The notes below the pieces were generated by a model that did not search any database, was not told the DNA's origin, and worked only from the letters and a program-made list of their open reading frames with translations. The position numbers and the translations under genes were made by a program. Shown one piece after another: positions 7,207-15,074 of a stretch of 26,149 nucleotides of DNA (its first letter is position 1; every line of letters starts with the position of its first letter). The stretch lies in NCBI GenBank assembly GCA_937902735.1, contig CALELS010000003.1, positions 1 to 26,149 of the forward strand. Direction: 5' to 3'. This DNA is from an uncultured Caryophanales bacterium. Its GTDB lineage: Bacteria > Bacillota_I > Bacilli_A > RFN20 > CAG-826.

Positions 7207-8622
7207 ATGAAAAAATTTGCAATTATTTTAGCAGCTGGTAAAGGAACGAGAATGAAATCACTTCTCGATTACAAATCGAAGGTTTCATACGAAATCTTGG
7301 GTGTACCATTAGTTAAACACGTTCTTAACGCACTTAGACCTTTATCTCTAGATAAGGTTGTTACAATCGTTGGTTTTGGTGGTGAAGTTACAAGCGAAAT
7401 TGTTAAAGATGAATCTGCTATCGTTTGGCAAAGAGAACAAAAGGGAACTGGACACGCAATTATGCAAGCTCGTCCTGAACTCGAAACTGAAAAAGGTTCA
7501 ACTTTAATTCTCTGCGGCGATACCCCGCTTCTAACAACAAAAACTCTTAATCAAATGCTTGAAGACCATCAAGCAAATGGTAATAAACTTACTGTATTAG
7601 GCGCAAGAATTGATAACCCATTTGGTTATGGAAGATTAATTACTAACGAAAATGGAGAATTATTAAAGATTGTTGAACAAAAAGACTGCGATGAACAACA
7701 AAAATTAATCAATATTGTTAATACTGGTGTATATGTCTTTGATAACGAACTATTATTCAAGTATCTTAATGAAATTAAACCTAACAATAAAGCTGGTGAA
7801 TATTATCTCACTGATTTAATAGAAATCTTTAAGAACAATGGTCATAAAGTCGCCGTTACAATCGTTGATGGCGATGAAGAAATGCTTGGAATTAATGATA
7901 GAGCTCAACTTGCATACGCGGCAAAAATAATGAGAATAAATATCAACAAAGCCCATATGCTTGCAGGTGTAACTATCGAAGATCCAGAAAATACATATAT
8001 TGGACCATACGTTGAAATTGAACCAGACACTATTATTAAACCAGGCACAACCATCTTGGGTCATACTCATATTGGTCAAAGAAACGAAATTGGTCCAAAT
8101 TCATATTTAGTCGATGTGGAAATCGGTAACGATAACAAAGTTATAATGTCCCACATTGTTGATTCAAAAATCTCAAATAAAAACGAAATTGGTCCATGGG
8201 CTAGAATTAGAGGAAAAGCAATTATTCATGATGGATGCCGTGTAGGTAATTTCGTAGAAATGAAAAACGCCGAACTCAAAGATGGCGCTAAAAGCGCACA
8301 TCTCACCTATTTGGGTGACTGTGACGTTGGTGAAAAGACCAATATAGGCTGTGGAACAATTGTTGCAAATTACGATGGATATAACAAAACACACACGTCC
8401 ATTGGTAAAAACGTATTTGTTGGCTCGGGTTCTATTTTAATCTCACCTATTGAAGTTAAAGATGATTCATTTATTGCTGCAGGAACTGTCTGTACTATGA
8501 ATGTCGAAGAAGATGATCTTGCAATCGGTAGAGCTAAACAAGAAAACAAACGCCATTGTGCTCATATTGTTAAAAACAAAGCTAAAGCAAAGAAAGAAGC
8601 AATGTTAAAAGGACAAAAATAA
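7207..8622 (+). CDS. glmU: bifunctional UDP-GlcNAc pyrophosphorylase / glucosamine-1-phosphate N-acetyltransferase
   Basis: GlmU acetylates glucosamine-1-phosphate and couples it to UTP to give UDP-GlcNAc, the entry compound for peptidoglycan and other wall glycans. The 471-residue protein has the N-terminal nucleotidyltransferase motif LAAGKGTRMKS (8-18), metal- and uridine-site segments such as LCGDTPLL and QKGTGHA, and from about residue 250 a left-handed beta-helix of hexapeptide repeats containing the acetyltransferase histidine in SAHLTYLGD (H365). The segment after GTRMKS reads LLDYKSKV and not the usual short xLPKV form, a small insertion with loss of the proline. GAGGA lies upstream of the ATG. 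The TAATG junction couples it to the next small gene. Confidence 0.94.
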   Translation: MKKFAIILAAGKGTRMKSLLDYKSKVSYEILGVPLVKHVLNALRPLSLDKVVTIVGFGGEVTSEIVKDESAIVWQREQKGTGHAIMQARPELETEKGSTLILCGDTPLLTTKTLNQMLEDHQANGNKLTVLGARIDNPFGYGRLITNENGELLKIVEQKDCDEQQKLINIVNTGVYVFDNELLFKYLNEIKPNNKAGEYYLTDLIEIFKNNGHKVAVTIVDGDEEMLGINDRAQLAYAAKIMRININKAHMLAGVTIEDPENTYIGPYVEIEPDTIIKPGTTILGHTHIGQRNEIGPNSYLVDVEIGNDNKVIMSHIVDSKISNKNEIGPWARIRGKAIIHDGCRVGNFVEMKNAELKDGAKSAHLTYLGDCDVGEKTNIGCGTIVANYDGYNKTHTSIGKNVFVGSGSILISPIEVKDDSFIAAGTVCTMNVEEDDLAIGRAKQENKRHCAHIVKNKAKAKKEAMLKGQK

Positions 8623-8891
8623 TGTTATTTCTTGATTCTTTCGGAAAGAATGTATATTTCGATGATGAATTAGTTGGATATATTTCCCCATCAAGTGGAG
8701 ACATGTATTCAAACGGACATAAATTTGGCACACTCACTGAATATGGTGAAATCTATTTCAACGGAGAATATGTAGGATATATTGAAGATAATGGTGATAT
8801 TTTTATCGGGAACAATCCTGCAGGGTATGTTTCAAGTACAGGAGATTTATACTTCGATAGTGCTGCTATAAAAAGACAATATCAAAATTAA
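8622..8891 (+). CDS. small protein of tandem 16-residue beta repeats, unknown function
   Basis: This 89-residue protein has no signal peptide or membrane segment. It is made almost wholly of tandem units of about 16 residues with the pattern G-[DE]-[ILM]-[YF]-x-[NGD]-x3-[VFA]-G-[YT]: for example GDMYSNGHKFGTLTEY, GEIYFNGEYVGYIEDN and GDIFIGNNPAGYVSST, with a degenerate unit at each end. Such spacing suggests short beta hairpins stacked into a closed ring or sheet, resembling the small beta-flower-type families; this is inference from the pattern only. Its ATG uses the last A of the glmU stop (TAATG), so it is translationally coupled and last in the operon. A second small repeat protein lies at 24606. 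The coding call is firm from the repeats and coupling; the function is unknown. Confidence 0.75.
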   Translation: MLFLDSFGKNVYFDDELVGYISPSSGDMYSNGHKFGTLTEYGEIYFNGEYVGYIEDNGDIFIGNNPAGYVSSTGDLYFDSAAIKRQYQN

Positions 8892-8904
8892 ATATAACGC
8901 AAAA

Positions 8905-8932
8905 TAAAACTCCACTCGAAAGCGGAGTTTTA
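8905..8932. terminator. bidirectional terminator between the glmU operon and ppdK
   Basis: AAAACTCC (8906-8913) pairs perfectly with GGAGTTTT (8924-8931) around a short inner hairpin with loop CGAA, and has A/T tracts on both sides. It lies between convergent genes and can serve both strands. Confidence 0.85.
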
Positions 8933-8951
8933 ATTTTAAATAATCTATTGA

Positions 8952-11594
8952 TTATTTTTTGGCTTTTGAACGAATTGCAGCTTGTGCAGCAGCAAGACGA
9001 GCAACTGGAACACGGAATGGTGAACAAGAGACATAGTCTAAACCAGCATCATGGTAGAATTGGATAGAATTTGGTTCACCACCAGTTTCACCACAGACAC
9101 CGATATGGAGGTCTGGTCTTGTTTCGCGGCCTTGTTTAACTGAAAGTTTAACAAGTTTACCAACACCGTGTTGATCAAGAGTCTTGAATGGATCTTCTTC
9201 GAAGATCTTATTTGCATAGTAATCTGGTAAGAATTTGCTGGCATCGTCACGGCTGAAACCAAATGTCATTTGGGTTAAGTCGTTTGTACCGAAGGAGAAG
9301 AATTCTGCTTCTTCAGCAATTTCATCAGAAAGTAATGCGGCTCTTGGGATTTCGATCATAGTACCAATATGGTAAACCATGTTGACTCCAGCAGCTTTAA
9401 TGACTTCGTCAGCAGTTTTCTTGACGATAGCTTTGACGAACTTGAGTTCCTTAACATCTAATGTTAATGGAATCATAATTTCTGGTTCGATATGTAAACC
9501 AAGTCTAGCATTGACTGCAATAGCAGCTTTGATGATAGCACGGGTTTGCATTTCGCCAATTTCTGGATAAGAAACGTCAAGACGGCAACCACGGTGACCC
9601 ATCATTGGGTTAAATTCGTGGAGTTCATCAATACGTTTGTGAATATATTCGACTGTGTGACCAGTAGCGACTGATAATTCTTTAATCTTATCTTCTTCTT
9701 GTGGAAGGAATTCGTGTAGAGGTGGATCAAGTAAACGAACATTAACATTGAGTTCACCCATAACTTCAAATAAACCTTCGAAGTCTTTTTGTTGTAATGG
9801 TTCGATTTCTGCTAAAGCAGCAACTCTTTCTTCTTTTGTTTCAGCAAGAATCATCTTACGGAAATGGAAGATTTTGTCTTTGTCGAAGAACATATGTTCT
9901 GTACGGCATAGACCGATACCTTGGGCACCAAAGACTTTGGCTTGTTTTGCATCTTTTGGAGTATCAGCATTAGCGCGGACTTTTAAGGTTCTGGCTTTAT
10001 CAACCCAACCCATTAAACGACCGAAGTTACCACTTGAGAGGTCTGGTGCAACTTTCTTAATGTCTCCTTCGTAGACACTACCAGTTGAACCATCAAGTGA
10101 TAATGTATCGCCTGGACCAAATACTTTACCATTAATGGTAAGAGTTTGTTTTTCTTCATTGATTAATGCGGCAGCACAACCTGTGACACAGCATTTACCC
10201 ATACCACGAGCAACGACAGCGGCGTGGCTTGTCATACCACCACGGTTGGTAAGAATACCTTCAGCAGCAATCATACCAATGAGGTCTTCTGGAGAAGTTT
10301 CAGCACGGACAAGAATAACTTTTTCACCAGCGTTATGTCTTGCTTCAGCTTCTTCAGCAGTAAAGGCTAATTTACCAGTACCAGCACCTGGGCCAGCTGG
10401 GTTACCTTTAGCAAGTAATCTTGATTGAGCTTTAGCTAAATCATCTTTATCGAAATCTGGGAGAAGGAGTTTATCGAATGAAACTGGATCGATTCTTAAG
10501 ACAGCTTCTTCTTCACTAATTAAACCTTCGTCAACCATGTCACAAGCCATCTTTAAGGCAGCAGCAGGTGTACGTTTTCCGCTTCTTGTTTGTAAGAAGT
10601 AGAGTTTTCCTTCTTCAACTGTGAATTCCATATCTTGCATATCGCGATAATGGAGTTCCATTTTCTTAATTGTTTCTTCGAATTGACGATAGACATCTGG
10701 CATACGACGTTTTAATTCATCGATATGGAGTGGTGTACGAATACCAGCAACGACGTCTTCACCTTGTGCATTTGGTAAATATTCAGCAGAAATAGCTTTT
10801 TCACCAGTAGCAGCATTACGGGAGAAGGCGACACCAGTACCAGATGTTTCGCCTTTGTTACCAAAGGCCATCGATTGAACGTTAACAGCAGTACCCCATG
10901 AATATGGAATAGAGTATTGCATACGATAAACGTTAGCACGTGGGTTATCCCATGAACGGAAAACTGCAGTAACAGCTTCGATTAATTGAACTTTTGGATC
11001 AGTTGGAAATTCTTCACCGAATGTTTCTTTGTAGTATGCTTTGTATCTAGCAACTAATTCTTTTAATTCTTGAGCATTCACCTCTGTATCGGATTTATAG
11101 CCTCTTGATTCTTTCAAATCATCAAGCATTTTATCCATGTTTGTACGTGGATGTCCTTTTGCAATGTTTGTAAACATTAAAATAAAACGACGGTAGCTAT
11201 CCCAAGCGAATCTTTCATTACCAGTTTCTTTAATAAGAGCACCGACAGTTGTATCGTTTAAACCAAGGTTTAAGATGGTATCCATCATACCTGGCATAGA
11301 GACACGAGCGCCGGAACGAACTGAAACGAGAAGAGGATTGTGGTCACCGCCAAAGTTTTTGCCTGTTTCTTTTTCTACTCTTGCGATACCTTCATAGATT
11401 TCTTTAACTAAGTAATCTGGAATGTTTTTACCGCTATCGTAGTAGAGATTACAAGCTTCTGTTGTAATTGTGAAACCTTCTGGAATTGGTACTCCAATAT
11501 GAGTCATTTCAGCAAGGCCTGCACCTTTACCACCAAGGAGCTCTTTACCTAAGCCATAGGCCTCCTTGAAGTTGTAAACGTATTTTTTTGCCAT
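8952..11594 (-). CDS. ppdK: pyruvate, phosphate dikinase
   Basis: PpdK interconverts pyruvate, ATP and phosphate with phosphoenolpyruvate, AMP and pyrophosphate; in anaerobic fermenters it often works in the glycolytic, ATP-conserving direction. The 880-residue protein is complete. The N-terminal ATP-grasp domain starts KEAYGLGKELLGGKGAG. The phosphohistidine swivel domain has GGMTSHAAVVARG with catalytic H457. The C-terminal PEP-binding TIM barrel has GVCGETGGEP with the conserved cysteine C834. AGGAGG lies 5 bases before the ATG. Codons are strongly biased toward a small set compared with neighbours, suggesting high expression. It is a single-gene unit, convergent with the glmU operon. Confidence 0.97.
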   Translation of the reverse strand: MAKKYVYNFKEAYGLGKELLGGKGAGLAEMTHIGVPIPEGFTITTEACNLYYDSGKNIPDYLVKEIYEGIARVEKETGKNFGGDHNPLLVSVRSGARVSMPGMMDTILNLGLNDTTVGALIKETGNERFAWDSYRRFILMFTNIAKGHPRTNMDKMLDDLKESRGYKSDTEVNAQELKELVARYKAYYKETFGEEFPTDPKVQLIEAVTAVFRSWDNPRANVYRMQYSIPYSWGTAVNVQSMAFGNKGETSGTGVAFSRNAATGEKAISAEYLPNAQGEDVVAGIRTPLHIDELKRRMPDVYRQFEETIKKMELHYRDMQDMEFTVEEGKLYFLQTRSGKRTPAAALKMACDMVDEGLISEEEAVLRIDPVSFDKLLLPDFDKDDLAKAQSRLLAKGNPAGPGAGTGKLAFTAEEAEARHNAGEKVILVRAETSPEDLIGMIAAEGILTNRGGMTSHAAVVARGMGKCCVTGCAAALINEEKQTLTINGKVFGPGDTLSLDGSTGSVYEGDIKKVAPDLSSGNFGRLMGWVDKARTLKVRANADTPKDAKQAKVFGAQGIGLCRTEHMFFDKDKIFHFRKMILAETKEERVAALAEIEPLQQKDFEGLFEVMGELNVNVRLLDPPLHEFLPQEEDKIKELSVATGHTVEYIHKRIDELHEFNPMMGHRGCRLDVSYPEIGEMQTRAIIKAAIAVNARLGLHIEPEIMIPLTLDVKELKFVKAIVKKTADEVIKAAGVNMVYHIGTMIEIPRAALLSDEIAEEAEFFSFGTNDLTQMTFGFSRDDASKFLPDYYANKIFEEDPFKTLDQHGVGKLVKLSVKQGRETRPDLHIGVCGETGGEPNSIQFYHDAGLDYVSCSPFRVPVARLAAAQAAIRSKAKK

Positions 11595-11652
11595 ATTTTC
11601 CTCCTAATTTGACAATAAAATTGTGTGAATGTGAGAAAACACTCGCACAAAT

Positions 11653-11681
11653 AATTTAACAAGTAATAAATTATTTCTCAA
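11653..11681 (-). promoter_or_regulatory. possible ppdK promoter
   Basis: Read on the reverse strand, TTGAGA (11676-11681) and TAAATT (11653-11658) are separated by 17 bp, a moderate sigma-A match. The leader downstream contains an imperfect hairpin (TTGTG at 11646-11650 facing CACAA at 11621-11625, with inner GAG/CTC pairing) before the ribosome binding site. The leader hairpin may be incidental. Confidence 0.4.
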
Positions 11682-11691
11682 TCACTATAAT

Positions 11692-11737
11692 AAAAAAGCG
11701 TTTTCAAATATTGAAAAAATCAAATCTGAAAAACGCT
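11692..11737 (-). terminator. terminator of the PopT/TetR/ATP-grasp operon
   Basis: On the reverse strand AGCGTTTT (11737-11730) pairs with AAAACGCT (11704-11697) across a long A/T loop and is followed by a run of six T. It lies just after the ATP-grasp stop and insulates ppdK from the upstream operon. Confidence 0.8.
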
Positions 11738-11743
11738 AAATAA

Positions 11744-12934
11744 CTATGCTTGATAGACAAAATCTTTAAAATCGAGAGCTTCTTCTAGTGTATCGAAAAT
11801 AGCAAAATAGAATTCATCACCCATTGCAACAGCTATTTCGTAAGGATATCTATCGTGAATTCTTACATGCTCACCATACTTAGCCATAATTTCTTCATAT
11901 GAATGAGTATATTTATTTGTGTCTCTTTTAGAGACAGATATAGATAAATATTTCTTTTTACTCATATCCTGACGGTTTTCGTTAAAGGCAATAACGTCAG
12001 CATAGATATGGTAATAGTTTGCGTTAATCGAAAGAGCAATTAGGTCAGGAGTGTTTCCACCTGGCGATCTCATATTTACTTCTAAAGCAACAATATCACC
12101 TTTTTTGCCTAAACCTTTTTTAGCAGATTTGAGTTTGAAAAATTCGATATGGAAACAACGTTTTGATATTCCAAAGGCTTTAACAACCCTTTTACCCATC
12201 TCATAAAACTCTTCAGGCATTGAAGCGTTGCAATAATAATAGACATCAAGTTTGTTATTAACTACTTCCGCGATTGGAGTAGGGAATGTCTCATTAACTG
12301 CAACTACGACATTTCCATCTAAATCACAAACTCCATCAAAAGATACAATTTCTCCATCAAGATATTCTTCCATGATGTAAGTTGTATGTCTTTCACTAGC
12401 AATAAATGCGCGTAAAGCTTCTTCATCTTTTAGTTTGTAAGATTGAGCTGCGCCAACGCCGTTATCTGGTTTAACAAACAAAGGATAGCCGACTTCTGAT
12501 GCGAAATTTAGTGCGTTTTCAAGTGTATCAACAAGAATATATCGAGCAGTTTTTACACCCGCTTTTTGGAAGTATTCTTTCATTTTGGATTTGTATTTTA
12601 TTTTTTCCATATCCTTAGGATAAAAACCGGTATTAACTCCAAAGATTTCTCTTACTTTTGCGTCTTCTTCAAGCCAGAACTCATTATTTGATTCGAGAAA
12701 ATCAATATGACCATATTTTTGTTCGAAATATCTAACTGCTTCGATGACTTTGCTAATGTCTGCTAAGTTAGGTAAGTAGTAGTATTCTGTAATATAGTCT
12801 CGGAGCTCTTGTTCTGTTTCGAAATATGGAGTATCTCCCACCCCAAGAACATTAACGCCATTTTCTTTTAAACCTCTAACGAATTTTGAATAAATTCTTG
12901 GAAAGTTTGGTGAAATGAACACGAAATTTGTCAT
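11744..12934 (-). CDS. ATP-grasp domain enzyme, substrate unknown
   Basis: This 396-residue protein has an ATP-grasp fold like that of carbamoyl-phosphate synthase, biotin carboxylase and amino-acid ligases. After a Rossmann-like N-terminal third (VFISPNFPRIYSKF) come the ATP-binding lysine in PLFVKPDNGVGAA (K155), the MEEYLDG segment, and the metal-binding ALEVNMRSPGG (E285, N287). The family usually joins a carboxylate to an amine or thiol through an acyl phosphate. There is no signal peptide, so it is cytoplasmic. Its ATG overlaps the TetR stop (ATGA), with GAGGGAAA upstream, making it the last gene of the DUF368-TetR unit. The substrate cannot be told from sequence. A role in envelope chemistry is only a guess from the neighbour. 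Confidence 0.8.
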   Translation of the reverse strand: MTNFVFISPNFPRIYSKFVRGLKENGVNVLGVGDTPYFETEQELRDYITEYYYLPNLADISKVIEAVRYFEQKYGHIDFLESNNEFWLEEDAKVREIFGVNTGFYPKDMEKIKYKSKMKEYFQKAGVKTARYILVDTLENALNFASEVGYPLFVKPDNGVGAAQSYKLKDEEALRAFIASERHTTYIMEEYLDGEIVSFDGVCDLDGNVVVAVNETFPTPIAEVVNNKLDVYYYCNASMPEEFYEMGKRVVKAFGISKRCFHIEFFKLKSAKKGLGKKGDIVALEVNMRSPGGNTPDLIALSINANYYHIYADVIAFNENRQDMSKKKYLSISVSKRDTNKYTHSYEEIMAKYGEHVRIHDRYPYEIAVAMGDEFYFAIFDTLEEALDFKDFVYQA

Positions 12935-13488
12935 AGTAATTTCCCTCGTTTAAAAAGTTCAAATATTACATCCTTATCTGGAAGTTTTTCTTTTAAGTTT
13001 TGCTTGGACAATTTATCGAAACAAAAACCTTTATAAATATAGTAGCACGTTTTAAAAATATCCTCGGGATTTCCACTCGAGACATCTTTATCTTTTTGAC
13101 CACTTTTGATTAAATTAATTAAAGTTGATTTAAACTCATTTTTATTCAAAAAGAGCAGCACAAATGGCACATTTTCACTATTTGATAAAACTTCCTCAAA
13201 TTTTGAAATGATCTTATAGATGCTTTCGATAGCCTTAACATTCTTATCAATTTTTAAACATTGATCTAATTCTCTTATAACATCAGATTTTATTAGTGAT
13301 GAATATACATCATCTACATTAGAAAAATAGTGATAAACAAGACCATGTGAACAATTTGCTTTTGAACAGATTTGATCAATTGAAACCCTTTCCCCGTTTG
13401 CCTGAGCAAAAATATACAATGCAGCACTCAAAATAGAAGCTTTTCTTTCGTCTTTAATTTTCTTGAATTGTTCATTTGTTCTAGGCAT
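12931..13488 (-). CDS. TetR/AcrR-family transcriptional regulator
   Basis: This 185-residue protein has the TetR DNA-binding domain at its N-terminus: KASILSAALYIFAQANGERVSIDQICSKANCSHGLVYHYFSNVDDV, shown here in pieces by the key blocks AALYIFAQ, ISIDQIC-like VSIDQIC and GLVYHYF (recognition helix region, about residues 20-58). The rest is a helical ligand-sensing domain with no recognisable specificity. It overlaps the preceding transporter gene by 8 bases and the ATP-grasp gene by 4, and has no clear ribosome binding site of its own, so it depends on coupling. It probably regulates its own operon. The ligand is unknown. The stop codon is TGA. Confidence 0.88.
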   Translation of the reverse strand: MPRTNEQFKKIKDERKASILSAALYIFAQANGERVSIDQICSKANCSHGLVYHYFSNVDDVYSSLIKSDVIRELDQCLKIDKNVKAIESIYKIISKFEEVLSNSENVPFVLLFLNKNEFKSTLINLIKSGQKDKDVSSGNPEDIFKTCYYIYKGFCFDKLSKQNLKEKLPDKDVIFELFKRGKLL

Positions 13489-14407
13489 TTTTCGAAGTGT
13501 GTTTTCGCATTAATTTAATTAAGAAGAATGATGCAACAGCACCAGCAATAAGTAATGGAATACCTAACAATAATTCTTTAGGATTTGCACATAAACCAGC
13601 ATATGTTCCGTCACCAAAATATATATCAACATTTAAGAATATCGAGATTAATGAACCTGAAACAAAACCAATTATCGTGTAATAGGTAATTGTGCGATGT
13701 TTTTCGAGTAAATATTTCATTAATTTAGCGATAAAGAATCCACCTACAACAACACCAACTGTAAAAGATAATAAAAGGAAGAAATTCTGTAGAGGGTGTT
13801 CGAATTTTACGAAATTTTTAATTGTGTCTAATATTGGATCATAAAATCCTAAAACAAGTAGAATCATTGAACCCGAAATACCGGGAGCAACAAGCGCGAA
13901 AGATGCAATAGCGCCAACGGGAATCATAATTAGGTATAAATACCATTTTGGATTTTCGAATAAATAATCTACTGAATATGTTGGGTACTCAATCTCAATT
14001 ACGAAAGAGATAATCCCAATTGCTACAACAAATACAAAAGCAAGTATAAATGCCAAAGCATATGTAGGATTTATACGTTCTTTCTTAACTTCACTTACAA
14101 GACTTGGAACACTACCAAGAATCAATCCTGCAAATAAAGCAATAATTGAAAACAAGATGTATTCAAAAGCTTTGGCAATTCCAAATAATCCTAAAACAGC
14201 ACCTAAAATTACGCCAATAGCGATTGGCAATAAAACAAGGAAACTTTTTAAGAAATTTTTAAATATATTGGATACTGCACCAACGATTTCGTCATAGCAG
14301 TTTGTAAGCAAGGCAAAACTTCCGCCACTAACACCAGGGATAATACAGCTGATTCCTATACCAATACCTTTTAGAATTGAAAGAAAGAAATGTCCTACTT
14401 TTTTCAT
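13481..14407 (-). CDS. popT: DUF368 membrane protein, probable polyprenyl-phosphate transporter (PopT family)
   Basis: This 308-residue, strongly hydrophobic protein has about eight membrane segments and the two related signature motifs of DUF368: GISCIIPGVSGGS near the N-terminus and FALVAPGISGSM in the second half, indicating an internal duplication. DUF368 proteins have been identified as undecaprenyl-phosphate transporters (PopT) that return the lipid carrier to the cytoplasmic face for wall synthesis. I use the ATG at 14407. The frame stays open to a GTG at 14434, but the intervening bases contain the -10 box TATAAT, and AAGG lies 6-9 bases before the ATG. It is the first gene of an overlapping operon with a TetR regulator and an ATP-grasp enzyme. 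Confidence 0.85.
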   Translation of the reverse strand: MKKVGHFFLSILKGIGIGISCIIPGVSGGSFALLTNCYDEIVGAVSNIFKNFLKSFLVLLPIAIGVILGAVLGLFGIAKAFEYILFSIIALFAGLILGSVPSLVSEVKKERINPTYALAFILAFVFVVAIGIISFVIEIEYPTYSVDYLFENPKWYLYLIMIPVGAIASFALVAPGISGSMILLVLGFYDPILDTIKNFVKFEHPLQNFFLLLSFTVGVVVGGFFIAKLMKYLLEKHRTITYYTIIGFVSGSLISIFLNVDIYFGDGTYAGLCANPKELLLGIPLLIAGAVASFFLIKLMRKHTSKNA

Positions 14408-14420
14408 AATTTGCCTTTTT

Positions 14421-14449
14421 ATTATAACGCGCACAAAGATTAAGTCGAA
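14421..14449 (-). promoter_or_regulatory. promoter of the PopT/TetR/ATP-grasp operon
   Basis: On the reverse strand a perfect TATAAT (14421-14426) is preceded by TTCGAC (14444-14449 region) at about 17 bp, or TCGACT at 16 bp. Transcription would begin near 14414, only about 7 bases before the ATG, so the mRNA leader is very short. It is divergent from the pth promoter. Confidence 0.7.
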
Positions 14450-14464
14450 AAAAAGATTTTTGAA

Positions 14465-14496
14465 TTGTCTTATTCAAATAGAGAATGTGATATACT
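14465..14496 (+). promoter_or_regulatory. pth promoter, extended -10 type
   Basis: TATACT at 14491-14496 is immediately preceded by TGA, forming an extended -10 element. TTGTCT at 14465-14470 is 20 bp upstream, too far to be a good -35 box. Transcription would begin around 14502-14505, at or next to the pth ATG. Confidence 0.6.
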
Positions 14497-14504
14497 TTTT
14501 TACA

Positions 14505-15074
14505 ATGAAACTAGTTGTTGGATTAGGAAATCCTGGTAAAGAATACGAATTAACCCGTCACAACTCGGGTTTTCGTGCGATTGATTTGTTTGCGGACATG
14601 GCAAAAGTTGAATTCAATCGCGAAGCATTTTCGGGTGTTTATGCAAAATTCAAACTTGATGATGAAGATATTTTATTATTCAAACCAATGACTTATATGA
14701 ATTTGTCCGGCACTGCTGTAATTCAAATAGTTAATTTCTTTAAAATAAAGAAAGAAGACATGTTGGTGATTTATGATGACATGTCTTTACAACCAGGTGT
14801 CATCCGTTTAAGGCTAAAAGGGTCAAGTGGTGGACAAAAAGGAATACAAAACATTATTGATCAATTATCGACTGAAGAAATTAAGAGAATTCGCATCGGT
14901 ATTGGTGAACCAGAGTTTAATGCGATTGATTATGTACTTGGAAAACCAAAAGGCGATGAAGAAAAAGCATTAATAAGTGGTATCGAAAAAGCTGCAAATG
15001 CGATCAAGGATTACATTTTATTAGATGACTTTACTAAAGTAATGAATAAATACAATGGTGGTGGTGCTAACTGA
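14505..15074 (+). CDS. pth: peptidyl-tRNA hydrolase
   Basis: Pth cleaves peptidyl-tRNAs released from stalled ribosomes, recycling tRNA. The protein from the ATG at 14505 is 189 residues and starts MKLVVGLGNPG, the exact family start; its conserved residues include N10-equivalent in GLGNPG, the catalytic histidine in TRHNSGF, and YDDMSL and GSSGGQKG further on. The frame is open back to a TTG at 14460, but that would place the promoter inside the gene. No Shine-Dalgarno sequence precedes the ATG. The TGA stop overlaps the probable CTG start of mfd, and the pth-mfd order matches Bacillus. Confidence 0.95.
   Translation: MKLVVGLGNPGKEYELTRHNSGFRAIDLFADMAKVEFNREAFSGVYAKFKLDDEDILLFKPMTYMNLSGTAVIQIVNFFKIKKEDMLVIYDDMSLQPGVIRLRLKGSSGGQKGIQNIIDQLSTEEIKRIRIGIGEPEFNAIDYVLGKPKGDEEKALISGIEKAANAIKDYILLDDFTKVMNKYNGGGAN

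Noticed and set aside
9748..10428. Forward-strand open frames inside ppdK
   Set aside because: They are antisense shadows of a strongly biased, highly conserved gene and contain no recognisable domain or ribosome binding site.
11621..11650. Hairpin in the ppdK leader as a CIRCE-like or riboswitch element
   Set aside because: The stem is imperfect on the transcribed strand and does not match the CIRCE consensus or any riboswitch that I recognise.
14408..14434. GTG start for the DUF368 gene at 14434
   Set aside because: The extension contains a perfect TATAAT and adds residues not like the family; the ATG at 14407 has AAGG upstream.
14460..14504. TTG start for pth at 14460
   Set aside because: It would put the promoter inside the gene, and Pth proteins begin at the MKLVVGLGNPG position.
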